64,000 nucleotides of DNA, taken from positions 1 to 64,000 of the forward strand of contig NZ_CP029684.2 of NCBI RefSeq assembly GCF_004102045.2, given 5' to 3'. The position numbers were made by a program, and so were the translations under genes. Shown here piece by piece: positions 1-10,314 of the stretch. Below the pieces are notes generated by a model that worked only from the letters and a program-made list of their open reading frames with translations, had not been told where the DNA came from and made no database searches. Source of the stretch: Oenococcus sicerae (lineage in GTDB: Bacteria; Bacillota; Bacilli; Lactobacillales; Lactobacillaceae). How positions within the stretch are numbered: position 1 is the stretch's first letter; each line of letters starts with the position of its first letter.

Positions 1-813
1 ATTAACACCATAAATCGTTGAATCCGGTCGCGCAAAATAAATATATTCCATCGCATCGATATTTAAAGTCACATTATTTGTGTAGTGACTAACTTGCATC
101 CCCTGATCGCTGATCTTGATCAATTCACCCGGCTGAATATCGCGGACAAAAGCCGCACCAGTCATATTCAAAGCGGCTGTTTCCGAGGCAACAACATATT
201 GATTATCTGCCAGCTGGCCAATACAAAGAGGCCGAAATCCGTGCGGATCAAGAGCTGCGAATAAGCCTTCCGGTGTCAGCAGAAGAAAGGCAAAACCGCC
301 GCGCAATTGCCGTAAAGATTCAACGATCTTCGCTTTCATTGTTTTTTCATGCGAACGGCGGATCAAATGCAGCAGAATTTCAGAATCAGACGAGGACTGA
401 AAAATCGAGCCTGTATCTTCCAGCTGTTTACGCAAAGTCAACGCATTTGTGATATTACCGTTATGAGCCAAAGCCATTTGGTAATCATTAAAATGAACCA
501 AGTAAGGCTGAATGTTTTCAATGCCATGAGTACCAGCCGTCGCATAACGCACATGGCCGATGGCTGAATCGCCCTTTAAATTTTCGATTTTTTGCGGATC
601 ACGAAAAACATCCGATAATAATCCTAAACCGCGTTCCTGCCACAGACGGCCATGGTCATTAGAAACAATACCAGCCCCCTCTTGTCCGCGATGCTGTAAG
701 GCATGCATACCATAAAAAGTTGTCTGTGCTGCATCGGGCAGTCCCCAAACACCGAACAGACCACACTCTTCATTTAATCCACGAATATCGCTTGTCATTT
801 GCAATTTAGTCAT
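1..813 (-). CDS. purF: Amidophosphoribosyltransferase PurF, N-terminal part (runs off the left edge)
   Basis: PurF makes 5-phosphoribosylamine from PRPP and glutamine, the first step of purine synthesis. Translating the minus strand from the ATG at 813 gives an N-terminal nucleophile glutaminase domain: NEECGLFGVWG with the catalytic Cys at residue 17, then HALQHRGQEGAG, GHVRYATAG and LAHNGNITN. The first 271 codons are present; the phosphoribosyltransferase half lies outside the window. The sequence GAGGGC just upstream supports this start. An internal Met at residue 6 would give an 11-residue propeptide, like the B. subtilis enzyme, but has no obvious ribosome site. The gene follows purL after 11 bp and is the last visible gene of the purine operon. 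Confidence 0.95.
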   Translation of the reverse strand, partial: MTKLQMTSDIRGLNEECGLFGVWGLPDAAQTTFYGMHALQHRGQEGAGIVSNDHGRLWQERGLGLLSDVFRDPQKIENLKGDSAIGHVRYATAGTHGIENIQPYLVHFNDYQMALAHNGNITNALTLRKQLEDTGSIFQSSSDSEILLHLIRRSHEKTMKAKIVESLRQLRGGFAFLLLTPEGLFAALDPHGFRPLCIGQLADNQYVVASETAALNMTGAAFVRDIQPGELIKISDQGMQVSHYTNNVTLNIDAMEYIYFARPDSTIYGVN

Positions 814-824
814 TTTGCCCTCAT

Positions 825-3047
825 TTACGCCATCAAATCCGCGATTGCATTTTGCCAAACAGTCTTAGCTTGTTTCTTATCAACAAAAAAGCCACACTCA
901 GTCGTTCGAATTGAAAAATGATCATCATTTGTAACACTGCCGATCAATACTGCTTTGCCTTTGGCCAGCTGTTCGAATGCTGTTTGATTTTCTGCAGCCA
1001 CAGATAGGATAAAACGACCATTTGTTTCAGCGAATAACTGTGCATTCGTCAATTTCAAAGTTAGTTTGAAAGCTAGATCATGATTAAAAGCCGCTTCAGC
1101 TAAAGCTACAGCTAAGCCGCCTTCGCTCAGATCATGAGCTGATCGAAGCAGATTTTTTTGAATTGCATCTAAAACTAACTTTTGGTTATCCAATTCAGCT
1201 TGTGCATCAAAACCAAATAATTGACCGGCAATATCGCCTAACTGCATTTTTTGAATTTCAGAAGCATTGAAGTCATCAGCCGTTTGGCCGACTAAATAAA
1301 TCAAATCGCCAGCAGCTTTAAAATCAATCGTCGTGATCTGGCGATCGTCTTCGATCAGACCCAGCATACCGACCATGGGTGTGGGATAAATCGCACGTTT
1401 GTCAGTCTCGTTATAAAGTGATACGTTGCCGGAAACGACCGGTGTATTGAGTTTTTTTGCCATGTCATTCAAACCAGCCACTGACTGGGCCAATTCATAA
1501 TAAACTTCTGGATTATCCGGATTACCAAAATTCAAACAGTCAGTGATACCGATCGGCAATGCCCCAGTTGCAACAATATTACGTGCAGCTTCAGCAACCG
1601 CCATACGACTGCCCTCATAAGGATCCAGATAAACATAGCGGCCGTTGACATCAACGGTCATCGACAAGGCTTTTTGACTGCCGCGAACGCGAATCACAGC
1701 GGCATCACCACCCGGTTTAACGACAGTGTCGGTTCGAACCATCGAATCAAAATGACGATAAAATAACTTTTTGGAAGCGATCGTCGGCTGTGCTAGAATT
1801 TTTAAAAATATCGCAGCTGGATCTGCCACATTCGGCTGGTACTGACGAGGATCCGCGCCGACGATTCGGTCAGGAATCTTCGTTGGCAGCTGATAGACAG
1901 GTGCTTTGGTCAGCAAGTTGATATCCACATCGGCGACTGTTTTCCCAGCAAAAGATAATCGATATCGATCATCATCTGTCACTTGACCAATGACTACCGC
2001 ATCAAGGCCGTATTTCTTGTAAAGCCCAATGATCTGAGCTTCATGACCCTTGGCGACAATCAGCAGCATCCGTTCTTGAGATTCGGACAGCATTAATTCG
2101 TAGGGAATCATACCCGCTTCGCGAACAGGCACTTTATCCAAATCAAGCGAGATACCAGTGCCGCCCTTTTCACCCATTTCTGATGAAGAAGATAAAATAC
2201 CGGCTGCACCCATATCTTGAATAGCAACAACATCATCGGGCATTTTTTTAACTGCCTCGATCGTTGCATCCATGACCAATTTTTCCATAAAAGGATCGCC
2301 GACCTGCACGGCCGAACGCTGAGCATCTTCTTTGGAAGAAAATTCAGCTGAAGCGAACGTGGCGCCGTTAATGCCATCACGACCAGTTTTCGCACCAACG
2401 TAAACGACCGAATTGCCGCTGCCGTGTGCTTGGCCAACTTCGATCCTCGTATGATCCAACAGGCCGACTGACATCACATTGCACAACAAATTACCCTTAT
2501 ATGCATCATCAAAAGCAACATCACCACCGACCGTTGGAATACCGATCGCATTGCCATAACCAGCAATCCCGGCAATGACACCATCGATCAATGATTTTGT
2601 CTGTTCATCTTTGATTTCTGGAAAACGCAGCGAGTCTAAAACCGCGATCGGCTGAGCACCCATTGAAAAAATATCGCGTAAAATACCGCCAACACCAGTC
2701 GCTGCCCCTTGATAAGGTTCGACTTGCGAGGGATGATTATGACTTTCGGCTTTAAAAACCACAGCCTGGCCATCACCGATATCCAAAATACCAGCGCCTT
2801 CACCCGGTCCCTGCAGAACACGCTCGTTTTTCGACCAAAAAGTCCGTAACAAGACCTTTGATTTTTTGTAAGAAGCGTGTTCGGACCACATTGCCGAAAA
2901 AAGTCCGGTTTCTGTGTAATTGGGCAAACGACCCATTTTATCTTCAATGATTTGAAATTCCACGTCTGTGAGTCCCCATTTAGCATAAAGACGTTCGGAC
3001 TTAACTTGAGCTGCTGTTTTTGGTTCTGGATTCACGATCGTCGGCAT
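825..3047 (-). CDS. purL: Phosphoribosylformylglycinamidine synthase, large subunit PurL
   Basis: PurL is the ATP-dependent synthetase subunit that converts FGAR to FGAM using ammonia supplied by PurQ, with PurS as the bridging subunit. At 740 residues it matches the small Gram-positive form rather than the 1300-residue fused PurL of proteobacteria. Visible signatures are SEHASYKKSK near residue 55, ESHNHPSQVEPYQGAATGVG near residue 100, and two repeated AIRS-like halves (the second with GGDAAVIRV). The start codon overlaps the purQ stop (TAATG), suggesting translational coupling. No damage is seen. Confidence 0.97.
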   Translation of the reverse strand: MPTIVNPEPKTAAQVKSERLYAKWGLTDVEFQIIEDKMGRLPNYTETGLFSAMWSEHASYKKSKVLLRTFWSKNERVLQGPGEGAGILDIGDGQAVVFKAESHNHPSQVEPYQGAATGVGGILRDIFSMGAQPIAVLDSLRFPEIKDEQTKSLIDGVIAGIAGYGNAIGIPTVGGDVAFDDAYKGNLLCNVMSVGLLDHTRIEVGQAHGSGNSVVYVGAKTGRDGINGATFASAEFSSKEDAQRSAVQVGDPFMEKLVMDATIEAVKKMPDDVVAIQDMGAAGILSSSSEMGEKGGTGISLDLDKVPVREAGMIPYELMLSESQERMLLIVAKGHEAQIIGLYKKYGLDAVVIGQVTDDDRYRLSFAGKTVADVDINLLTKAPVYQLPTKIPDRIVGADPRQYQPNVADPAAIFLKILAQPTIASKKLFYRHFDSMVRTDTVVKPGGDAAVIRVRGSQKALSMTVDVNGRYVYLDPYEGSRMAVAEAARNIVATGALPIGITDCLNFGNPDNPEVYYELAQSVAGLNDMAKKLNTPVVSGNVSLYNETDKRAIYPTPMVGMLGLIEDDRQITTIDFKAAGDLIYLVGQTADDFNASEIQKMQLGDIAGQLFGFDAQAELDNQKLVLDAIQKNLLRSAHDLSEGGLAVALAEAAFNHDLAFKLTLKLTNAQLFAETNGRFILSVAAENQTAFEQLAKGKAVLIGSVTNDDHFSIRTTECGFFVDKKQAKTVWQNAIADLMA

Positions 3048-3712
3048 TAGTTTAAAACCCCGCTTGTTTGCAAAATTGATTGGAAAAAGTAACGACCATC
3101 TGTGTTGCCCAGCAAGGGATCTACTGCACGCTCTGGATGCGGCATCATGCCAAACACGTTGCCCTGCCGATTAACGATGCCAGCAATATCATCAACTGAA
3201 CCATTTGGATTATCTTCGTAAGTCAAGATGATCTGCTCGTGATCATGCATGCTTTGCAAGGTCGCCTGATCGGCATAATAGTTGCCCGCAGCATGGGCGA
3301 TCGGTAATTTTGTTTGATTGCCAACAAAAGCACTGGAAAATCTTGAATGATCGTTGACGATTTTAAGCGCAACTTCATCACAGATAAAGCCGGGCTTGGC
3401 ATTCATTCTTAAAGCACCAGGCAGTAACCCGGCTTCGGTTAAAATTTGGAATCCATTACAAATACCAACGACAATGCGACCTGCTTTGGCCGCATTTCTG
3501 ACGGCTGTCATGACTGGTGCAAAACGCGCAACAGCACCAGTTCGCAGATAATCGCCATATGAAAAACCACCTGGTAGAAAAATTGCATCGTAATCATCTA
3601 AATTATTTTGATCGGCATCAACGATTTTGGCATCTACGCCAAAATCGACTAAAGCATAGTACATATCGAAATCACAATTAGAACCTGGAAAATCAATCAC
3701 CGCGGCCCGCAT
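3047..3712 (-). CDS. purQ: Phosphoribosylformylglycinamidine synthase, glutaminase subunit PurQ
   Basis: PurQ is a class I glutamine amidotransferase that feeds ammonia to PurL. The start is placed at the ATG of [14 protein letters not shown] because this is the usual PurQ N-terminus and sits one base after the purS stop; a longer open frame to 3772 would run through purS. The catalytic Cys lies in [10 protein letters not shown], and the His-Glu pair in MMPHPERA near the C-terminus. The product is 221 residues, the usual length for stand-alone PurQ. Confidence 0.96.
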   Translation of the reverse strand: MRAAVIDFPGSNCDFDMYYALVDFGVDAKIVDADQNNLDDYDAIFLPGGFSYGDYLRTGAVARFAPVMTAVRNAAKAGRIVVGICNGFQILTEAGLLPGALRMNAKPGFICDEVALKIVNDHSRFSSAFVGNQTKLPIAHAAGNYYADQATLQSMHDHEQIILTYEDNPNGSVDDIAGIVNRQGNVFGMMPHPERAVDPLLGNTDGRYFFQSILQTSGVLN

Positions 3713-3713
3713 A

Positions 3714-3977
3714 TCAGTCTCCCACCACGGCAATTTCACTGAGTTCGTAAGTAAAAGTTTCCATGTTGACATTGATCAACAATTCATCGGAAAAAGCTTC
3801 AACTTCTTGTTTGGCAGTGATGAGATTTTCGGCATCAAGCTTGATCTCAAAATACTTGCCCTGCATAACCGACTCAACATTTTTATAATTCAAACGATGC
3901 AGCGCTGACTTGATGACTTCACCTTGCGGATCTAAAATCGATGGTTTGTAGGTAACGTAAATTTTTGCTAAATACAT
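3714..3977 (-). CDS. purS: Phosphoribosylformylglycinamidine synthase subunit PurS
   Basis: PurS is the small dimeric scaffold that joins PurL and PurQ in organisms with three-part FGAM synthase. The 87-residue product begins MYLAKIYVTYKPSILDPQG, the typical PurS opening, followed by a stretch in which the spacing of charged and hydrophobic residues fits the family. It lies between purC and purQ with 1-bp gaps, so it is clearly in the same transcript. Confidence 0.94.
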   Translation of the reverse strand: MYLAKIYVTYKPSILDPQGEVIKSALHRLNYKNVESVMQGKYFEIKLDAENLITAKQEVEAFSDELLINVNMETFTYELSEIAVVGD

Positions 3978-3978
3978 C

Positions 3979-4704
3979 TCAGTTTTCCTTTACAGCTAAT
4001 TTATTTGTCAAACGCATCAAAACTGTTTGATAGCCAATACGCACATCACCGGTTTTTTGCCGGAAGACATCTTTATCCAGCGATTTGCCATTCTGCTGAT
4101 CGACTAAACGCATATTATCCGGCGACAATTCGTCAGCCAGCAGCAGTTTGCCGGCACTTGTAAAACCAAATTCGACTTTGAAATCGATCAGATCAATGCC
4201 GATTTCATTAAACAGCTGACTTAATTTTTGATTGATCGCTTCAGCCTGTTGTTTCATATCGGCAATCGTGTTTGGGTCAGCGATCTTCAGTGCAACAATT
4301 TGTTCGTCGTTGATGAAAGGATCATCAAGTTTGTCAGATTTGAAATAAAATTCATGCACTGCGGGTTTTAAAGGCTGATGCATGGCAACCGCAAATCGTG
4401 AAGCAAAGTGGCCAGCTGAATAATTGCGCGTCACAACTTCCAAAGGAACAATTGCCACCTTTTTGACCAGTGCATCACCATCGTCGAGTTCTTCTAGAAA
4501 ATGATTTTCAATTCCCTGATCTGTCAAATAGTTAAAAAGCAGTGCAGAAATATGAGAGGTCAGCTGCCCTTTGCCTTCAATTTGTTCTTTGACTTTGCCA
4601 TTTAAGGCTGTGGCTTGATCCATGTAATGAATATGCACCACTTGCGGATCGCTTGTTTGAAATAGTTGTTTTGCTTTGCCTATATATAAAAGAGTTTCTG
4701 TCAT
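3979..4704 (-). CDS. purC: SAICAR synthetase PurC
   Basis: PurC condenses CAIR with aspartate using ATP. The ATG at 4704 ([15 protein letters not shown]) is preferred because it overlaps the purK stop as ATGA; a GTG nine bases upstream is possible but would read through purK. Recognisable segments include the N-terminal YIGKAKQLF loop, VVTRNYSAGHFASRF near residue 92, and LIDFKVEFG with LADELSPDNMRL near the C-terminus. The length of 241 residues is normal. Confidence 0.96.
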   Translation of the reverse strand: MTETLLYIGKAKQLFQTSDPQVVHIHYMDQATALNGKVKEQIEGKGQLTSHISALLFNYLTDQGIENHFLEELDDGDALVKKVAIVPLEVVTRNYSAGHFASRFAVAMHQPLKPAVHEFYFKSDKLDDPFINDEQIVALKIADPNTIADMKQQAEAINQKLSQLFNEIGIDLIDFKVEFGFTSAGKLLLADELSPDNMRLVDQQNGKSLDKDVFRQKTGDVRIGYQTVLMRLTNKLAVKEN

Positions 4705-5819
4705 GGTTGCCACGCTTTCAATTTTTTAATTGCTTCTTGACCCAATACTGTGATGTGACCCATTTTGCGTTCCGGTCTGACCTCAGCTTTGCCGTAATCA
4801 TGAAAATGCCACTCAGGATGTTTGACAAGATCTTGTCGCGCTTTGATCAGATCCTCGCCTAATAAATTACGCATCATTGCCGGTTGACTTAATCGTGGAT
4901 GTTCAATCGGCAGGCCGCAGATCGAGCGAATATGTCCTTCGAATTGTGAAACATTGCAGGCTTCAATTGTTAAGTGACCAGAATTATGCGGTCGTGGTGC
5001 TAATTCATTAATGATAATTTTGTCATCAGTAGTTAAAAACATTTCAACGCCCAATACGCCGCGCAAGTTGATCTGTTGGGCCAATTTTGTAACTTCTTTT
5101 TTAACCGCCAGTAAAACTGCTTCGCTGACAGCTGCCGGTGCAAAAGACAGGTGCAGAATGTGATCCTTATGCTGATTTTCTGTCAAGGGCCATAATTTGA
5201 CCACATCATCACGATCACGGCTGACCATGATCGAAATTTCTTTGACAAAGTCAACACGTTTTTCCAAAATTGCCAACAAACCGCTTGGCCATTCATGAAG
5301 CAATGCTGCTAGATCCTGATCAGAATTAATATCTTGCTGGCCATGACCGTCATAACCGCCAGAAACAGTTTTTAAAATAGCTGGTAAGCCGACCTTGCAG
5401 ACAGCTGCTTGCAATTCAGCTGGTGAACTGACCTTGGCAAAATCAGTCGTGGGTAAACCGTGATCGCGTAAAAAATTTTTTTCATTCAATCGGTCAGAAG
5501 TAATCCGTAAAAGATCGACCCCCTGCGGCAGGGCTACATTAGTTTCTTTTTGAACACGTGCCAGAGCTGTCTGATCGGCGTTTTCAAATTCATAAGTCAA
5601 TAGATCACACTTGTTAGCTAACTGTTTCAAAGCATTTTGGTCATTATACTCAGCTACAATTTGAAAATCCGATACTTGTCCGGCCGGTGCATTGGGCGTC
5701 GGATCCAAAACACCAACATGATAGCCCATCGACTTGGCCGACAAAGCCATCATTTGACCTAATTGGCCGCCACCGATAATGCCGATCGTGGCTGCTGGTA
5801 AAATCGCTGTCTCAGTCAT
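4701..5819 (-). CDS. purK: N5-carboxyaminoimidazole ribonucleotide synthase PurK
   Basis: PurK carboxylates AIR to N5-CAIR with ATP and bicarbonate, working with PurE. This is an ATP-grasp protein: N-terminal Rossmann-like fold with [12 protein letters not shown], a central ATP-grasp core (SGGYDGHGQ near residue 155), and [19 protein letters not shown], the family metal/ATP signature. At 372 residues it is complete. It overlaps purE by 8 bp and purC by 4 bp, the tightest packing of the operon. Confidence 0.96.
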   Translation of the reverse strand: MTETAILPAATIGIIGGGQLGQMMALSAKSMGYHVGVLDPTPNAPAGQVSDFQIVAEYNDQNALKQLANKCDLLTYEFENADQTALARVQKETNVALPQGVDLLRITSDRLNEKNFLRDHGLPTTDFAKVSSPAELQAAVCKVGLPAILKTVSGGYDGHGQQDINSDQDLAALLHEWPSGLLAILEKRVDFVKEISIMVSRDRDDVVKLWPLTENQHKDHILHLSFAPAAVSEAVLLAVKKEVTKLAQQINLRGVLGVEMFLTTDDKIIINELAPRPHNSGHLTIEACNVSQFEGHIRSICGLPIEHPRLSQPAMMRNLLGEDLIKARQDLVKHPEWHFHDYGKAEVRPERKMGHITVLGQEAIKKLKAWQP

Positions 5820-6306
5820 GAAGCTGCAGCTCGCTTTGACTAGATGCCTGCGTTTGCTGCATCCGAAAATTGATTAATTTTTCAGCGATCACATTGTCTT
5901 GCAAAGCCAAGATCGAAATTGCAAGGTAAGCCGCATTTTTTGCACCAGCACTGCCGATCGCAGTCGTTGCAACAGGTACACCAGCTGGCATTTGCACAAT
6001 TGATAATAAGGAATCTAAACCATTTAAAGCATGTGATCGAACTGGTACACCGATCACAGGCAGAATCGTATTCGCCGCCAGCATCCCTGGCAAATGCGCC
6101 GCACCGCCTGCACCAGCAATAATGACGGCAAACCCTTTTTCACGCGCCTCTTTAGCAAATTGACTCAATTGGTCAGGCATTCGATGCGCCGAAATCACAT
6201 GCTTTTCCGTTTCTATGGCAAAATCGGCCAAAATTTTGGCCGAATCCTGCATCGTTTCCCAGTCAGAAACCGATCCCATCACTACAGCAACTTTCGTGTT
6301 TGACAT
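5812..6306 (-). CDS. purE: N5-CAIR mutase PurE
   Basis: PurE rearranges N5-CAIR to CAIR. The 164-residue product starts [19 protein letters not shown] and carries the class I signature SAHRMPDQ plus the [11 protein letters not shown] loop. It is the first gene of the purine operon. Its start is backed by a strong GGAGG ribosome site 5 bases upstream of the ATG. A PurBox-like site lies about 60 bp further up. Confidence 0.96.
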   Translation of the reverse strand: MSNTKVAVVMGSVSDWETMQDSAKILADFAIETEKHVISAHRMPDQLSQFAKEAREKGFAVIIAGAGGAAHLPGMLAANTILPVIGVPVRSHALNGLDSLLSIVQMPAGVPVATTAIGSAGAKNAAYLAISILALQDNVIAEKLINFRMQQTQASSQSELQLHD

Positions 6307-6365
6307 CTATCCTCCGAAATACTTGTTCAGTGTATCAATAAAAAAAGGAAAAATCTAGTGTCTCT

Positions 6366-6380
6366 AATTCCGAACGTTCG
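6366..6380. promoter_or_regulatory. PurBox-like site upstream of purE
   Basis: The sequence AATTCCGAACGTT (6366-6378) matches the lactococcal PurBox AWWWCCGAACWWT except at one W position. Its core CGAACGTTCG (6371-6380) is a perfect palindrome. It lies about 65 bp upstream of the purE start. In lactococci PurR activates transcription from such boxes; that role here is inferred, and no purR gene is in the window. Confidence 0.6.
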
Positions 6381-6501
6381 TGTTTTACTGTTTTAGTTTA
6401 AGATTTAATTAAGATTAAAAGAAGCAATCCAATCCCGTTTATTTTTCGGTAAATGTCATTCTATGATAATTTTTGGCGTATTCATTTATCTATTTTTAGA
6501 C

Positions 6502-6531
6502 AAAAAAAACGGAAAACTCATTTCCGTTTTT
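6502..6531 (-). terminator. Rho-independent terminator after ileS
   Basis: On the minus strand AAAACGGAAA, a short loop TGAGT and TTTCCGTTTT form a hairpin followed by a run of T's, 10 bp past the ileS stop. It separates ileS from the purine promoter region. Confidence 0.85.
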
Positions 6532-6540
6532 AAATTTAAA

Positions 6541-9306
6541 TCAATTTTCGATTTCGTCGGCAGTCAAATTTGGAAAATCGTGTTCAACGATTTCCGCATT
6601 ATGTTTCGAAAACATCGGGAATTTAGGATCAGCACCAATATCATCATGGTACAAACGATCTCTAGGATCGACTTCTCCGGTCGCATGGCTGACGACGACT
6701 TTCGTCTCACTGCCAGCTGTTTGCGACAGTTGACTGACCATTAATAATTTTCTGATATCCAATTGAAGATGGTCAAAAGTCTCTGACTGTTCTTTGGTCA
6801 AAGTGACCGTCAAAGCAGCTTCAGCATTTTTTCCAATTAATGACTGTTCACGCGCGTTTTCTAAGGCCTTATTGACCTGATCGCGGAAGTTGAAGAAAAC
6901 GCCCCATTCGGCTGATAAATTGTCAGCATCAGGCAGGTCTTCGGTCACAGGTGCCTCAGACAAGTATGCGTACTTCTCTGTTTCCTTTAAATTTTCCCAA
7001 AGCTCTTCGGCCGTATGCGGCAAAAATGGTGTGATCAGTTTCGTCAATTTGACGGCTACTTCGTAAAAAACAGTCTGCATGGAACGACGTTCGATATCAT
7101 CAGCCTCATCAATGTAAACGATGTCTTTAGCAACATCCAAATAGAAGGCCGAAAGATCGCTGGAAACAAAATTAATCAGCTGTTTGAATAAATCATAAAA
7201 ATCGTAACGACTCATTTTTTCATGCCAGTCTTTAACGAATTGGTTCAATTTGATCGTCATCCACTTGTCGATCGCTTTACGATCTGCGAATGGCACCGTA
7301 TCAGTTTGCGGATCGAAGTCTTCTGTATTCGAAAGCAAAAAGCGCATCGTGTTGCGGATCTTGCGATAAGATTCAGAAACCTGTTTTAAAATATCCTTGG
7401 AAACATGAACATCCTGGCCTGAATCAATACTCATGACCCATAAGCGAATAATCTCAATACCCATTTGATCCGCGATCTCATTAGGTGAAATGATATTACC
7501 CAAAGACTTGGACATTTTCTGCCCCTTGTCATCAAAGACAAAACCTTGTGCGATAACCGACTTATAAGGGGCAATGCCATTAACTGCCACAGAAGTAATA
7601 ATATTCGAATTAAACCAGCCGCGGAACTGATCAGCACCCTCTAAATACAAATCAGCCGGATAATCCAAATTCGCGCGTTCCTGCATCACACCAGCCCAGC
7701 TTGATCCAGAATCAAACCAAACATCCATAATGTCTTCTTCTTTTGTAAATTCGTCATGCGGACTGTGAGAATTTGTGTAGCCTTCCGGCAGCAGTTCTTT
7801 AGCCGTATGTTCGAACCAGTAAGTTGATCCGTGTTTGGCAAAAATATCAGCCACATGATCGATCAGTTTTTCATCAACGATCGGTGTTCCATCTTCAGCG
7901 TAGAAAATCGGCAGCGGCACACCCCAAACACGTTGACGGGAAATGACCCAATCGCCACGATCCTTAATCATGTTATAGAGACGAACTTCACCCCAATCCG
8001 GGTAGAATTTAACATCTTTTATCTGATCCAAAATTTGTTTTCTAAAAGGTTCGATCGAGACGAACCATTGCGGAACGGCCCGCCAAATGATTGGTTTTTT
8101 CGTACGCCAGTCAAAGGGATAAGAATGATTAATTTTTTCCGTTGCCAGCCATAAACCAGCTTTTTTCAATTTGTCCAACACGATCGGTGCAACATCATCA
8201 TAGAATTTACCGACAAAATCAGGACCGGCCGATGCAAGCAAGTAACCTTTGGCATCAACTGTCATATCAACTGGCAAACCATATTTAATACCGACATTGT
8301 AGTCATCTTCACCAAAACCAGGTGCTGTATGGACTAAACCAGTCCCGGAATCAAGCGTGACGTGGTTGGCGTTCATAACTAATTCGGTCACATTTTTATC
8401 CCAAGGGTGTTCAACCGTGATTTTATCAAGATCGATCCCCTTGTAGGCGGCTAAGACCTCAGGGTCTTCCCAGCCAAAACGAGCAGCATTCTCCGCTAAC
8501 AAGGATTTAGCAACAACAAACTTGTGCGACTGGCCTTTGGGCTTGACGACCACATAATCAAAATCAGGTCCTAAAGTAATGCCTCTTGAAGCCGTGATCG
8601 TAAAAGGCGTCGTCGTCCAAACAACTAAATAAGTATCCGTATCCAAAATGCCTTTTCCATCTTTAACACGATTAGCATAAAAAATAGAAGTTGATTCAAG
8701 ATCATGATATTCAACCTCAGCTTCAGCCAAAGCAGATTCTGAGCTCCAAGACCAGTAGACGGGCTTTAAGCCGCGATAAATATAACCTTTACCGGCCATT
8801 GCAGCAAAAACACGCACTTGTGCTGCTTCGAATTCAGGATCTAAAGTCAAATAAGGATGATCCCATTCACCCATGACGCCCAATCGTTTGAAATCTTTGC
8901 GCTGCATGTCAACTTGTTTTAAAGCATAGTCATGTGCCAAACGGCGCCAATCTGCTTTAGACATGGATTTACGATCGTGGCCTGCTTTTGTCAGCTGCTG
9001 TTCAATAGGCAAGCCGTGAGTATCCCAGCCCGGTACATAAGGGGCGTAAAAACCCGTCATGTTTTTATAACGAACGATAATATCTTTTGAGATTTTGTTC
9101 ATGGCATGGCCAATATGAATATTGCCATTGGCATACGGCGGGCCGTCATGTAAATTAAAATGAGGTTTGTTTTTGTTTAAAGCAAGCCGTTTTTCATATA
9201 ATCCGTCTTCTTCCCACTGCTTTTCACGAACAGGCTCAGTCTTTGGCAGGCTACCCCGCATCGGAAAATTAGTGTGTCCTAAATGTAACGTATCTTTGAT
9301 CTTCAT
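6541..9306 (-). CDS. ileS: Isoleucyl-tRNA synthetase
   Basis: IleRS charges tRNA-Ile and edits misactivated valine. The start [18 protein letters not shown] (ATG 9306) is chosen because TAAGGAG sits just upstream and it matches the usual N-terminus; 11 extra upstream codons are possible but lie in the leader hairpin. The class I motifs are present: HIGH near residue 57 ([11 protein letters not shown]) and KMSKSLGN near residue 595. The large CP1 editing insert and an anticodon-binding domain follow. The C-terminus ends early without the Cys-rich zinc knuckle seen in many IleRS, and the length (921) is slightly short for that reason. Expression is probably controlled by the T-box leader upstream. 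Confidence 0.97.
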   Translation of the reverse strand: MKIKDTLHLGHTNFPMRGSLPKTEPVREKQWEEDGLYEKRLALNKNKPHFNLHDGPPYANGNIHIGHAMNKISKDIIVRYKNMTGFYAPYVPGWDTHGLPIEQQLTKAGHDRKSMSKADWRRLAHDYALKQVDMQRKDFKRLGVMGEWDHPYLTLDPEFEAAQVRVFAAMAGKGYIYRGLKPVYWSWSSESALAEAEVEYHDLESTSIFYANRVKDGKGILDTDTYLVVWTTTPFTITASRGITLGPDFDYVVVKPKGQSHKFVVAKSLLAENAARFGWEDPEVLAAYKGIDLDKITVEHPWDKNVTELVMNANHVTLDSGTGLVHTAPGFGEDDYNVGIKYGLPVDMTVDAKGYLLASAGPDFVGKFYDDVAPIVLDKLKKAGLWLATEKINHSYPFDWRTKKPIIWRAVPQWFVSIEPFRKQILDQIKDVKFYPDWGEVRLYNMIKDRGDWVISRQRVWGVPLPIFYAEDGTPIVDEKLIDHVADIFAKHGSTYWFEHTAKELLPEGYTNSHSPHDEFTKEEDIMDVWFDSGSSWAGVMQERANLDYPADLYLEGADQFRGWFNSNIITSVAVNGIAPYKSVIAQGFVFDDKGQKMSKSLGNIISPNEIADQMGIEIIRLWVMSIDSGQDVHVSKDILKQVSESYRKIRNTMRFLLSNTEDFDPQTDTVPFADRKAIDKWMTIKLNQFVKDWHEKMSRYDFYDLFKQLINFVSSDLSAFYLDVAKDIVYIDEADDIERRSMQTVFYEVAVKLTKLITPFLPHTAEELWENLKETEKYAYLSEAPVTEDLPDADNLSAEWGVFFNFRDQVNKALENAREQSLIGKNAEAALTVTLTKEQSETFDHLQLDIRKLLMVSQLSQTAGSETKVVVSHATGEVDPRDRLYHDDIGADPKFPMFSKHNAEIVEHDFPNLTADEIEN

Positions 9307-9506
9307 AAAGCTCCTTAGATAAAATAAAAAACGCCTCAAAATATCGGGACGTTTTCACGTGGTACCACCCAACTTCATACGCCGCAAAGCGTACCTCAGT
9401 ATCTAACAAAATTTCACTCGGCTGATCTGAAAAGATTGAGAAATGGCCGGCTTCCATCAACCCGACTTGCTTGGCATATCAATCTGATCTTTCTGTTCCA
9501 GAATAT
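9307..9506 (-). promoter_or_regulatory. T-box riboswitch leader of ileS
   Basis: The minus strand carries the T-box core GGGTGGTACCACG (complement at 9358-9370) followed by a hairpin AACGTCCC / GAGGCGTT and a T run (9325-9353). That arrangement is the classical antiterminator/terminator choice. The leader is about 200 nt. A candidate Ile specifier codon ATC lies at 9434-9436 near the 3' side of stem I, but the placement is not certain. Uncharged tRNA-Ile would favour readthrough into ileS. Confidence 0.88.
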
Positions 9507-9512
9507 AAAGTC

Positions 9513-9518
9513 ATTATA
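9513..9518 (-). promoter_or_regulatory. Probable -10 box of the ileS promoter
   Basis: A perfect TATAAT is seen on the minus strand at 9518-9513, about 7 bp before the T-box leader. The -35 (TAGTAT, 16 bp upstream) is poor. It lies only 20 bp beyond the ylmH stop. Confidence 0.5.
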
Positions 9519-9537
9519 CAAAACTCTGACCAAAATA

Positions 9538-10314
9538 CTAGTTTTTTCCGAAAAATCCAATTTTCAATCGAATTTTGTTGCGGTTAGTTGTTCCGCGAGT
9601 CTCGATCAAACGAATCCGGCCATAGCCATGGGTCGAAATAACATCACCTATTTTTGCCAAGTAACTAGCATTATTATTTTCAAACCAGTTGATCATAATT
9701 GCACCGCTCTCGATCAGGTCTCTGGCATGAGCCCGCGAAAAATGATAATTCTGGCTGATCAAAAGGTCGATGCGCTGTGAGGAAACAATGATCTCCTTTT
9801 CCTGTTCATCGGACTGCGGATCAAGCATCTGCGCGGCATCGATCTGTCTAAAGGCAATTTTTTTAGCACCAGCGCGAGTCACATTCTGAACAATGAAGGC
9901 AGCCAGAGTCGAATCGACCAGCAGCTGCCAATTCTCTTTTTCAAAAATGACGTCACCAAGCCGTTCATAAGCAATTCCTTGATGAATCAGCGACCCTAAA
10001 ATTGTCGAATGATGCAACTGAAAGTATTTAGCTGGATAATCGATTTGAAGCAAGGCAATTTTAAAATCGGCTTTTCGCTCGTCCCCAAGAGAAATGATCG
10101 CACGCTTATTTTCCGCCTGTGCATAACCACCATCGAAAATAACCGAAATATGTGCTTGTGCGGCCATTTCCGATAAAATTTCCTGCTGGCGGGGATTTAG
10201 AAAAACAGTCAAAAAAGGCGCATTCAGTGATTCATGCAGCCAATTAAAAACTTGTTTAGCAAAAATACGTTCATTCTCTGAGTAATGATCTAAACTGATC
10301 GCTATTTTTTTCAT
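9538..10314 (-). CDS. ylmH: YlmH-like S4 RNA-binding protein
   Basis: A 258-residue protein with an N-terminal YlmH-type domain and a C-terminal S4 RNA-binding domain. The S4 part runs from about residue 180: IDLLISQNYHFSRAHARDLIESGAIMIN, then KIGDVISTHGYGRIRL. In Firmicutes YlmH sits in the dcw cluster after sepF and yggT, as here, and has been linked to ribosome rescue or translation quality control. The start overlaps the yggT stop by 4 bp (ATGA). The usual next gene, divIVA, is missing; ileS follows directly. Confidence 0.88.
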   Translation of the reverse strand: MKKIAISLDHYSENERIFAKQVFNWLHESLNAPFLTVFLNPRQQEILSEMAAQAHISVIFDGGYAQAENKRAIISLGDERKADFKIALLQIDYPAKYFQLHHSTILGSLIHQGIAYERLGDVIFEKENWQLLVDSTLAAFIVQNVTRAGAKKIAFRQIDAAQMLDPQSDEQEKEIIVSSQRIDLLISQNYHFSRAHARDLIESGAIMINWFENNNASYLAKIGDVISTHGYGRIRLIETRGTTNRNKIRLKIGFFGKN

